From Bacteroidales bacterium UBA2632 (GTDB lineage Bacteria; Bacteroidota; Bacteroidia; Bacteroidales; Dysgonomonadaceae): 13,845 nucleotides of DNA. Shown here one piece after another: positions 1 through 5,908 of the stretch. The notes below the pieces were generated by a model. It did not search any database. It worked only from the letters and a program-made list of their open reading frames with translations, and had not been told where the DNA came from. The DNA lies in assembly GCA_002359825.1 (NCBI GenBank), contig DENY01000117.1, positions 302 through 14,146 of the forward strand. The letters run 5' to 3'. A program made the translations under genes and the position numbers. The stretch's first letter is position 1; each line of letters opens with the position of its first letter.

Positions 1-1149
1 CGTGGATCGGGTGCCGCAATGAATTTCTTGAATTCAGCCAAAGGTGTTACCATTGTAGCCTTGGGTGATGTGTTTGAAGAGCGTGTTACGAGCCTTGCCG
101 ACAAATTGAAGACCGAAAAAAACATAGATATTCCTGCCGATAAACGCTTTGTGGGTCTTGATGCTTACAAACAAGTGATAGATAGTGACGTGGATATCAT
201 CATTGAATGTACACCTCCTTTCTTCCGTGCTTCGCACTTTGAATATGCTGTTGAGAAAAACAAACATTGTTTCTTAGAGAAACCTTTGTTTGTTGACGCA
301 GTGGGATATCGCAAAGTAGTTGCTGCTTCAAAGCAAGCAAAGGCTAAAAACTTGTGCATTGTGACCGGTACTCAACGCCATCACCAACGCAATTATGTGG
401 CATCTTTCCAACAAATCATGGATGGTGCTATAGGTGAAATTACAGGCGGTGTGGTATATTGGAATCAATCAATGCTTTGGTATCGAGAACGTCAGCCACA
501 ATGGAACGACTTTGAGTTTATGGTAAAAGATTGGGTAAACTGGCGATGGTTGTCGGGCGATCATATCATCGAACAACATGTTCACAACATTGATGTTTTT
601 ACATGGTTCAGCGGATTGAAACCCGTGAAAGCTCTTGGATTTGGATCACGCCATCGTCGCATAACTGGTGACCAATACGATAACTTTAGCATCGACTTCA
701 CGATGGAAAACGGAGTACACCTCCACAGTATGTGTCGCCAAATTGATGGTTGTACCAACAATGTGAGTGAATTTATCCAAGGAACGAAAGGTTCGTGGTC
801 AACTGCTAACGGCGAAACAGTGATTAAAGATTTAGCAGGTAATATTGTGTGGCAGTTTGACAAAGAGGACGAGAAAGCAAATTACAAACAAACGGACCCA
901 TATACATTGGAACATGTAGATTTGATTAGCAATATTCGTAAGAATACTCCAATTGAGGAAGCCTCTGAAACAGCTATCTCTAATATGGCTGCCTTGATGG
1001 GACGTGAATCAGCCTACTCCGGCCTCGAAACTACATGGGAAACTATGACAGCTTCGTCATTGGATTACACACCAGCCGATTTAAATATTGGAAAAATGGA
1101 TATGAGTACGTACGTGACTCCCGTACCCGGAACTGGGAAAGATAAATAA
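1..1149 (+). CDS. Gfo/Idh/MocA-family oxidoreductase, 5'-truncated by window edge
   Basis: NAD(P)-dependent sugar or glycoside oxidoreductase by family; the substrate cannot be read from sequence. The reading frame is open from base 1, and its first codons (RGSGAAMNFL) match residues 83-92 of the next gene, so the ATG at 19 is internal. About 82 residues, including any export signal and the start of the Rossmann glycine motif, lie outside the window. Visible are the EKP motif (EKPLF, about residues 93-97 of the fragment), which contacts cofactor and substrate in this family, and SGDHIIEQHVHNID, which corresponds to the family's DxxxH catalytic region but has Glu in place of Asp. By eye it is about 70% identical to the downstream paralog over its whole length, so this is a tandem duplication. 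The next gene starts 25 bp downstream, so co-transcription is likely. By analogy with its paralog I infer that it is also exported. Confidence 0.9.
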   Translation, partial: RGSGAAMNFLNSAKGVTIVALGDVFEERVTSLADKLKTEKNIDIPADKRFVGLDAYKQVIDSDVDIIIECTPPFFRASHFEYAVEKNKHCFLEKPLFVDAVGYRKVVAASKQAKAKNLCIVTGTQRHHQRNYVASFQQIMDGAIGEITGGVVYWNQSMLWYRERQPQWNDFEFMVKDWVNWRWLSGDHIIEQHVHNIDVFTWFSGLKPVKALGFGSRHRRITGDQYDNFSIDFTMENGVHLHSMCRQIDGCTNNVSEFIQGTKGSWSTANGETVIKDLAGNIVWQFDKEDEKANYKQTDPYTLEHVDLISNIRKNTPIEEASETAISNMAALMGRESAYSGLETTWETMTASSLDYTPADLNIGKMDMSTYVTPVPGTGKDK

Positions 1150-1174
1150 GAATTATAAATAAATAGATTGTTAA

Positions 1175-2575
1175 GTGAAAGATAAAAGAAAAGAAAGTAG
1201 TTTAAGCAGAAGATCATTTCTGAAAACTACTGCTCTTGCCGGAACTGTTGGTATAATAGGTGGTGGCGGAGCAACTGGGTTATTATCATCGTGTAGTAGT
1301 GACAACAAGAAAACTGCAAGTACTCCATTGAGAGAAGCTGGCAGTTATTACATCCCCAATTTACCAGACTTGGCCGATGATGGCAAAGAACTGAAAGCTG
1401 GTGTAATTGGTTGTGGTGGACGTGGATCGGGTGCCGCAATGAATTTTTTAGACTCGGCCAATGGTGTTAATATTATTGCCTTGGCCGATGTGTTTGAGGA
1501 ACCTGTTAATAAACTTGCCGACACACTGAAGAAAGAGAGAAACATTGATATCCCAGCTGACAAACGATTTGTTGGATTGGATGCCTACAAACAATTAACT
1601 GATAGCGGTGTTGATGTTGTGATAGATTGCTCTCCACCTTTCTTTAGGCCCAAGCACTTTGATTATGCAGTGCAAAATAATAAACATAGCTTTATGGAGA
1701 AGCCCTTGTTTGTGGATGCAGTAGGATATCGTAAAGTGATGGCAACTGCAAAGCAAGCAAAAGCTAAGAATCTGAGTGTTGTTACTGGCACTATTCGCCA
1801 TCATCAACGTAGCTATGTAGCATCGCTTGAGCAAATAATGAACGGAGCTATTGGAGAGATTACAGGCGGGGCTGTGTATTACAATGTTGGTATGCAGTGG
1901 TACAAGGAACGTCAACCAGGGTGGAGCGATCTTGAATATATGTTGAGAGATTGGACAAACTGGTCATGGCTTTCGGGCGATATCATCCTTGAGCAACATA
2001 TTCACAGCATCGATGCTTTTATATGGCTCACAGGGCTGAAGCCTGAAAGCGCTTTAGCATTTGGTTCGCGTCTGAGGCGTATGTCGGGAAATAATTACGA
2101 TAACTTTAGCACCGATTTTGTAATGGAAAATGGTGTGCACTTTCACAGTATGTGTCGTCAATTAGATGGTGCTACCAATGATGTGAGCAATTACATCCAA
2201 GGAACTAAAGGTTCATGGATAGGTACAGGTGCTGTTGGTGGCGAAGTGATGATAAAAGACTTAGAGGGCAATGTAATTTGGAGGTATGATGAAGCAGAGG
2301 AAAAAGCCAACCACAAACAGGTTAATCCTTTTGTGTTGGAACATGTGAATTTGGTGAATTGTATTCGCAAGAATACACCCATTGAGCAAGCCTCCGAAAC
2401 TGCTGTATCTAACATGGCCGCTATGATGGGTCGCGAATCGGCTTACACTGGTTTGGAAACTACGTGGGAAACTTTGACTGCTTCGTCAATGGATTTGACA
2501 CCAGCCGATATGAATATGGGCAAGATGGATATGAGTCCGTTTGTTGTTCCGGTGCCTGGTACGGCTAAAGGATAG
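1175..2575 (+). CDS. Tat-exported lipoprotein Gfo/Idh/MocA-family oxidoreductase
   Basis: Exported NAD(P)-type sugar/glycoside oxidoreductase (466 aa). The start is GTG at 1175: an in-frame TAA lies immediately upstream and the first internal Met is residue 89, after the signal and the nucleotide-binding motif. Residues 11-17 (SRRSFLK) form a twin-arginine motif. A hydrophobic stretch follows and ends in the lipobox LLSSC with Cys40, so the protein should be Tat-exported, folded with its cofactor, and lipid-anchored. CSSDNKK after the Cys resembles a Bacteroidetes surface-export tag only weakly. Rossmann motif VIGCGGRG is at about 77-84, EKP at 175-177, and the catalytic-region pattern E273-QHI-H277-SI-D280, where the family usually has Asp at the first position. 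Family members bearing Tat signals include GH109 glycosidases, but the GH109 hallmark YPTHG is absent. Tandem paralog upstream; exported isomerase-like gene 77 bp downstream. Substrate unknown; family assignment firm. Confidence 0.92.
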   Translation: MKDKRKESSLSRRSFLKTTALAGTVGIIGGGGATGLLSSCSSDNKKTASTPLREAGSYYIPNLPDLADDGKELKAGVIGCGGRGSGAAMNFLDSANGVNIIALADVFEEPVNKLADTLKKERNIDIPADKRFVGLDAYKQLTDSGVDVVIDCSPPFFRPKHFDYAVQNNKHSFMEKPLFVDAVGYRKVMATAKQAKAKNLSVVTGTIRHHQRSYVASLEQIMNGAIGEITGGAVYYNVGMQWYKERQPGWSDLEYMLRDWTNWSWLSGDIILEQHIHSIDAFIWLTGLKPESALAFGSRLRRMSGNNYDNFSTDFVMENGVHFHSMCRQLDGATNDVSNYIQGTKGSWIGTGAVGGEVMIKDLEGNVIWRYDEAEEKANHKQVNPFVLEHVNLVNCIRKNTPIEQASETAVSNMAAMMGRESAYTGLETTWETLTASSMDLTPADMNMGKMDMSPFVVPVPGTAKG

Positions 2576-2590
2576 AGGTGTAATATGTGG

Positions 2591-2626
2591 TGTGAGGGTG
2601 TGCAAAAAGATCAATAAATCCTCACA
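2591..2626. repeat. Inverted repeat between oxidoreductase and isomerase genes
   Basis: TGTGAGG (2591-2597) and CCTCACA (2620-2626) are perfect 7-bp arms around a 22-nt AT-rich loop, in the 77-bp spacer between two genes of the cluster. It could be an mRNA hairpin that tunes expression of the downstream gene, or a spaced operator. There is no T-tract, so it is not a standard terminator. The function is a guess. Confidence 0.35.
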
Positions 2627-2652
2627 AGCTCAAATGAATTAATAATTGAACG

Positions 2653-3594
2653 ATGAAGAATCTTAATAGAAGACGCTTCTTGAAATCCTCAATGATGGGC
2701 GCTGCCCTTGCCACAGTTGGTAACTCGGCTTTGGCGGGCAGTGCAACATTGGGAAGGGACGAGCATCAACGTCTTGTACAAAGTGAATCTGGGAGTAAAG
2801 TTCCCGAACTGAAGATATCTTTCCAAGAACGCATTCCGCCGGGTGAAACCTTGCGGGAGAAGTTCGATTATATGGAGCAACACGGAGTAGTGGGCTTCGA
2901 ACCTAGTGGTAAAGGACTGCTCCAACGAGTACCTCAATTGAAAGAGGAGTTGAAGGGACGCAATATTCAGGTGTCTGCCGTGTGTGCCGGTTTCGACGGA
3001 TTCATTTTGTCTACAGATGCAGCCATTCGGAAACAATTTCATGATACGATGACCGAAATTATCATCGCAGCTGGGCAATTGGGCTCTACGGGAGTGATAT
3101 TTGTTCCCGCATTTACCCGACAAGTACCAGTGATGCCCCACACAATGGAAACACGCGATTTCCTCTGTGAAGAAATTGACAAACTGGGTAATATAGCTCA
3201 TGAGAATGGAACGACTGTCATCTTTGAACCTCTCAATCGGAAGGAAGCTTTCTATATGAGACAAGTAGCCGATGCAGCCTCAATCTGTCGCGATATTAAT
3301 AATCCGGGAGTGCGTTGCATGGGCGACTTTTGGCACATGACATGGGAAGAAACATCGGATAGTGGAGCCTTCTTTTCGGCAGGCGAATACCTGCAACATG
3401 TACACATTGCCAGTAGAGAACGGCGAAGTATGCCGGGCGAAGACGGCGCAGTCGACAATTATGTAGATGGTTTCCGTGCGTTGAAGCAAATGGGTTATGA
3501 CAAATACGTGAGTTTCGAATGTGGATGTCAAGGCGACCGCTCGCTGGTGGTGCCTGCGGCATTAGAATTAATGAGAAAGCAATATGAGGCATGA
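2653..3594 (+). CDS. Tat-exported sugar isomerase/epimerase-like TIM-barrel protein (AP endonuclease 2 family)
   Basis: Member of the xylose isomerase-like TIM-barrel (AP_endonuc_2) superfamily, closest in layout to hydroxypyruvate-isomerase/sugar-epimerase proteins (313 aa). Residues 6-11 (RRRFLK) form a twin-arginine motif. The hydrophobic region then ends at SALA-G near residue 29, a plausible signal peptidase I site, so a periplasmic location is expected. Candidate divalent-metal ligands of the fold are all present: Glu192 (FEPLN), Asp225 (GDFWHM), His251 (HVHIA) and Glu289 (SFECG). No Shine-Dalgarno is visible before the ATG. In this superfamily exported members work as isomerases, epimerases or, in 3-keto-glycoside breakdown, lyase/hydratase-type enzymes. 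Position between Gfo/Idh/MocA oxidoreductases supports the last type, but this is inference. The exact reaction cannot be told from sequence. Confidence 0.88.
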   Translation: MKNLNRRRFLKSSMMGAALATVGNSALAGSATLGRDEHQRLVQSESGSKVPELKISFQERIPPGETLREKFDYMEQHGVVGFEPSGKGLLQRVPQLKEELKGRNIQVSAVCAGFDGFILSTDAAIRKQFHDTMTEIIIAAGQLGSTGVIFVPAFTRQVPVMPHTMETRDFLCEEIDKLGNIAHENGTTVIFEPLNRKEAFYMRQVADAASICRDINNPGVRCMGDFWHMTWEETSDSGAFFSAGEYLQHVHIASRERRSMPGEDGAVDNYVDGFRALKQMGYDKYVSFECGCQGDRSLVVPAALELMRKQYEA

Positions 3595-3610
3595 GATGTT
3601 TAGTAAACGG

Positions 3611-3639
3611 TATAGGGTGAACTCGTTCACTCGCCTATA
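3611..3639. repeat. Bulged hairpin upstream of the fourth cluster gene
   Basis: TATAGG-GTGAA, a CTCG loop, then TTCAC-TCG-CCTATA. This gives outer arms of 6 bp and inner arms of 5 bp with a 3-nt bulge on one side. It lies in the 169-bp spacer, so it would form in the operon mRNA ahead of the next start codon. It could be an RNA-processing or attenuation structure; there is no T-tract. Confidence 0.4.
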
Positions 3640-3698
3640 CAATGCGAGTATTGAGTTAGTAAAACCTCTTTTCCAATTATTATTCTCTGCTTCACAAG

Positions 3699-3725
3699 CA
3701 CTCGGTTCACGAAAGAGTGCGAGTG
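3699..3725. repeat. Second inverted repeat (CACTCG...CGAGTG) in the same leader
   Basis: CACTCG (3699-3704) pairs with CGAGTG (3720-3725) across 15 nt; an alternative GAGTG partner sits at 3715-3719. The loop repeats the GTTCAC sequence found in the hairpin at 3611-3639, so the two structures share sequence and could pair alternatively. Role unknown. Confidence 0.3.
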
Positions 3726-3763
3726 TTAGTTTAATCAATTCAAATACAAGAAAAAATTACGGT

Positions 3764-4741
3764 ATGGTACGATGGGGATTTATAGGATGTGGCGTGGTGA
3801 CTGAAAAGAAGAGTGGTCCTGCCTTTGCCAAAGTTGAAGGTTCTGAAGTTGTGGCAGTGATGCGACGCGATGGCGAATTGGCAAAGGATTATGCCGATAG
3901 ACATGCAATAGGCAAATGGTACACCAATGCACAAAAGCTGATAGACGATCCCGATGTAAATGCCATTTATGTGGCAACACCTCCTTCCACGCACGCAAAA
4001 TATGCCATCGCTGCCATGAGAGCCGGCAAACCCGTGTATGTAGAGAAACCCATGGCGGCAAGTTATGAGGAGTGCCAAGAGATGATGCGTGTATCTGAAG
4101 AAACGGGTGTGCCATGCTTCGTGGCATACTATCGTCGCACATTGCCCTATTTTAATAGAGTGAAACAGTTGATTGACGACGGAAAACTGGGCGATATTTC
4201 TACCGTGCAAATCCGATTTGCCATTCCTCCTTATGCCACCGATTATAGTCGCGATACATTACCTTGGCGTGTGAAAAAAGAATTAGCGGGAGCAGGATAT
4301 TTCTACGATTTGGCATCCCATCAATTTGATTTACTCGACTATCTGTTTGGCCCCATCGTAGATGCAAAGGGGCATACTACGAATGTTGCAGGATTGTATG
4401 ATGTGGAAGACACGGTTTCGGCCACCTTTCAATTCGAATCGGGAATTGTCGGGAGTGGTAGTTGGAGCTTTGTGGCTCCACCAGACACACGCACCGATAC
4501 CATTGAAGTTGTGGGCACAAAGGGTAAACTATCATTCTCTACTTTCATGTTCACTGATATAAAAGAGATAACAACCCATTACGAAGTTGTTTACCAAGAA
4601 GAGAATCCTGAGAACATTCAGTTCAATCTCATTCAAAGTATAGTGCAATACCTAAAAGGTAAAAAAGATACCGTTGCCAGCACGTGTGTTTCGGCTGCGA
4701 GAACCAATTGGGTAATGGATAAAATATTGAGAGGTTTATAA
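3764..4741 (+). CDS. Cytoplasmic Gfo/Idh/MocA-family oxidoreductase
   Basis: NAD(P)-dependent sugar oxidoreductase (325 aa) with no export signal, hence probably cytoplasmic. I start it at ATG 3764 (MVRWGFIGCG), which places the Rossmann strand and GxGxxxE-type motif (residues 5-14) at the very N-terminus as is usual for the family. The frame stays open back to 3584, but those 60 extra codons resemble no domain. EKP is at 94-96. The canonical catalytic region GAGYFYDLASHQFD carries Asp182 and His186, the family's DxxxH pair. These differ from the exported paralogs, which have Glu at the Asp position. C-terminal residues 125-325 form the alpha/beta substrate domain. It follows the exported isomerase by 169 bp and is the last gene of the + strand cluster. 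I infer that it handles a keto-sugar produced upstream in the pathway. Confidence 0.9.
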   Translation: MVRWGFIGCGVVTEKKSGPAFAKVEGSEVVAVMRRDGELAKDYADRHAIGKWYTNAQKLIDDPDVNAIYVATPPSTHAKYAIAAMRAGKPVYVEKPMAASYEECQEMMRVSEETGVPCFVAYYRRTLPYFNRVKQLIDDGKLGDISTVQIRFAIPPYATDYSRDTLPWRVKKELAGAGYFYDLASHQFDLLDYLFGPIVDAKGHTTNVAGLYDVEDTVSATFQFESGIVGSGSWSFVAPPDTRTDTIEVVGTKGKLSFSTFMFTDIKEITTHYEVVYQEENPENIQFNLIQSIVQYLKGKKDTVASTCVSAARTNWVMDKILRGL

Positions 4742-5473
4742 AATGGAGGGTTCATCCTCCTTCTTTTTCGTGCGTTGGCGCACCTTAGCCATATTCTTTT
4801 TCATGAGCGTGTTCAACTGCAATTTCAATTTTGCATATTTCTCCTCGCCTTCCACCACGGCAAGCGCATTGATCAATTCCACCAATTCCATAAATTCATT
4901 CTGAGCATCCAACCGCGCATTCTTTGCTGCTCCAGGTACAAATTTTGCCTTGATTTTGTTGAGCGTATGTTGTTCTCTAATAAAAACTTTGTTATTGGTT
5001 TCCAATGCTAATACAGCATCAGTCAATTGGAGCGTGGCAATGTGTTGCTTTGGTTTTTCTTTTTCCAAATCTTGCAATAGATTCATGATCATTGCCGTTT
5101 TGGTGTATTGATTTTGGCGCGATATATAGCTACCCGTACCATACGATTTGAAAATGTGTAAAAGAGCTTTCCCAGCTGTCTCCTTTTCCAGATCGAAACG
5201 ATAATCCGAATAGTAGCGAATGAGCTGATATATTTTTCTGATGGCATATTCCAAGCCTTCTTCGGCTTCCACTAATTCGCGTGGGGTAGGCCTGTATTCT
5301 TCTACAATCTTTTCGTCGTAAATATCATATGCTTTTCGAAACTGTTCCACCTTCTTGGTGAATGTTTCGGGCATTTCTTCCGTAAGCTTATCAATAAATG
5401 CGAGAGAATCGGTGAATATTTGGAAGACTTCCCATCGATTCATGCGTTCTAGGTAGTAAATTTTGAAATTCAT
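4736..5473 (-). CDS. DUF6261-like protein of unknown function
   Basis: A 245-residue, largely alpha-helical, charged protein with no signal peptide or membrane segment. It resembles the Bacteroidetes-restricted DUF6261 family, as I recall it, in length, in its N-terminal (K/N)xxYLERMN-like start, in the central FKSYGTGSYISRQNQ stretch (about 108-121), and in a C-terminal long helix with repeated Glu/Lys. No catalytic motif is evident and the tail is Lys-rich (QRTKKKEDE). Start chosen at 5473 (MNFKIYYLER): the upstream in-frame ATG at 5542 would add 23 residues of low-complexity sequence, and a TATATTTG -7 promoter element lies inside that extension. Its TAA stop is interlocked with that of the convergent oxidoreductase (6-bp overlap). 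It is probably a separate transcript from rodA, more than 400 bp away. Function unknown. Confidence 0.72.
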   Translation of the reverse strand: MNFKIYYLERMNRWEVFQIFTDSLAFIDKLTEEMPETFTKKVEQFRKAYDIYDEKIVEEYRPTPRELVEAEEGLEYAIRKIYQLIRYYSDYRFDLEKETAGKALLHIFKSYGTGSYISRQNQYTKTAMIMNLLQDLEKEKPKQHIATLQLTDAVLALETNNKVFIREQHTLNKIKAKFVPGAAKNARLDAQNEFMELVELINALAVVEGEEKYAKLKLQLNTLMKKNMAKVRQRTKKKEDEPSIL

Positions 5474-5507
5474 AGTCTTGGTTTTAACGAAAAGCACACT
5501 CTGAAGA

Positions 5508-5515
5508 CAAATATA
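5508..5515 (-). promoter_or_regulatory. Bacteroidetes -7 element for the DUF6261-like gene
   Basis: TATATTTG on the minus strand fits TAnnTTTG. It sits about 35 nt upstream of the start codon at 5473, giving a leader of roughly 28 nt. A TTTG (minus strand, 5540-5543) is a possible -33 element, but the 24-nt gap is longer than the usual 19-21. Confidence 0.5.
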
Positions 5516-5560
5516 TGCATTATTATTAAGAAAAAGACACAAAATTGAATTGTTTTGTCG

Positions 5561-5799
5561 CCTCGCATCGTTACAAACTATTCATGTAACTTCACAAAGG
5601 CGCTTCGCATCGTTGCAGTGGAGCAATGTAAATTTACAATGACTCGTTACATCGTTGCACAGCATTGTTGTAACTTTACATCGCTACTTCGCATCGTTGC
5701 ATAAGAATATTGTAATTTTACATAGATGCTTCGCATCGTTGCATGACAGTCATGTAATTTTACATGATTACAAAACAACGCTGCATAGTAGTCATGTAA
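5561..5799. repeat. Tandem array: six 42-bp units made of two 21-bp half-units
   Basis: Anchor GCATCG or a variant of it starts at 5565, 5607, 5649, 5691, 5733 and 5775, exactly 42 bp apart. At finer scale TTRCAN or a one-base variant occurs at 5571, 5592, 5613, 5634, 5655, 5676, 5697, 5718, 5739, 5760 and 5781, eleven positions exactly 21 bp apart. Most units also hold an inverted pair TGTAA/TTACA 2-3 nt apart, and unit 5 has the palindrome CATGACAGTCATG. No indels break the phase although bases differ. It fills most of the spacer between rodA and the DUF6261-like gene, directly upstream of the latter's promoter. The + strand reading frame gives a 14-residue repeat (LHRxFASLHxxxVx) but is interrupted by TGA at 5640. 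Confidence 0.88.
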
Positions 5800-5819
5800 A
5801 GAAATGTGTGCACATTTCT
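5800..5819. repeat. Inverted repeat, 9-bp arms, 2-nt centre
   Basis: AGAAATGTG (5800-5808), centre TG, CACATTTCT (5811-5819): a near-perfect palindrome immediately following the 42-bp array. The short centre favours a dimeric protein-binding site over an RNA hairpin. Role unknown. Confidence 0.55.
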
Positions 5820-5820
5820 A

Positions 5821-5843
5821 TGACAAAACGTTACATTTTGTCA
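5821..5843. repeat. Inverted repeat, 8-bp arms, 7-nt centre
   Basis: TGACAAAA (5821-5828) and TTTTGTCA (5836-5843) flank CGTTACA. It lies 65 nt past the rodA stop in the direction of rodA transcription, so it could form a weak transcript-end hairpin, or act as an operator. The centre shares CGTTACA with the first unit of the neighbouring array. Confidence 0.5.
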
Positions 5844-5880
5844 CAATAATACCCTTACGCCTATAGAAAACAGGCATAAT

Positions 5881-5908
5881 TTTCAATTTTCAACTCTCAA
5901 TTCTCAAT
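5881..5908. repeat. Heptad microsatellite TYTCAAY x4
   Basis: Four consecutive 7-bp units: TTTCAAT, TTTCAAC, TCTCAAT, TCTCAAT. The last T is the final base (minus-strand A) of the rodA stop codon, so the array abuts the 3' end of the gene. Such heptads are common in Bacteroidetes spacers in my experience. Confidence 0.7.

Noticed and set aside
19..21. ATG at 19 as the start of the first gene
   Set aside because: The frame is open from base 1 and its codons match residues 83-88 of the paralog, so this Met is internal and the gene is cut by the window edge.
1..2575. GH109 glycosidase assignment for the exported paralogs
   Set aside because: The Tat signal and fold fit, but the YPTHG hallmark I associate with GH109 is absent; the general family name is safer.
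2689..3264. 191-codon minus-strand frame
   Set aside because: It lies fully antisense to the well-supported TIM-barrel gene and has no recognisable domain or start context.
3584..3763. 60-residue N-terminal extension of the fourth cluster gene
   Set aside because: The Rossmann motif begins right after ATG 3764; the extension has no recognisable domain and its DNA carries inverted repeats. Kept only as a finding to test.
3740..4210. 156-codon minus-strand frame
   Set aside because: Antisense to the EKP-bearing half of the oxidoreductase; Cys/His-rich shadow sequence with no domain.
5474..5542. Longer start (5542) for the DUF6261-like gene
   Set aside because: The extra 23 residues look low-complexity, and a TATATTTG promoter element lies inside them.
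5561..5799. CRISPR array
   Set aside because: Units adjoin without unique spacers, variation is spread over the unit, and no cas gene is present.
5655..5849. 64-codon frame inside the 42-bp array as a gene
   Set aside because: It starts only at TTG, is a direct consequence of the tandem repeat, and has a stop upstream within the same array.
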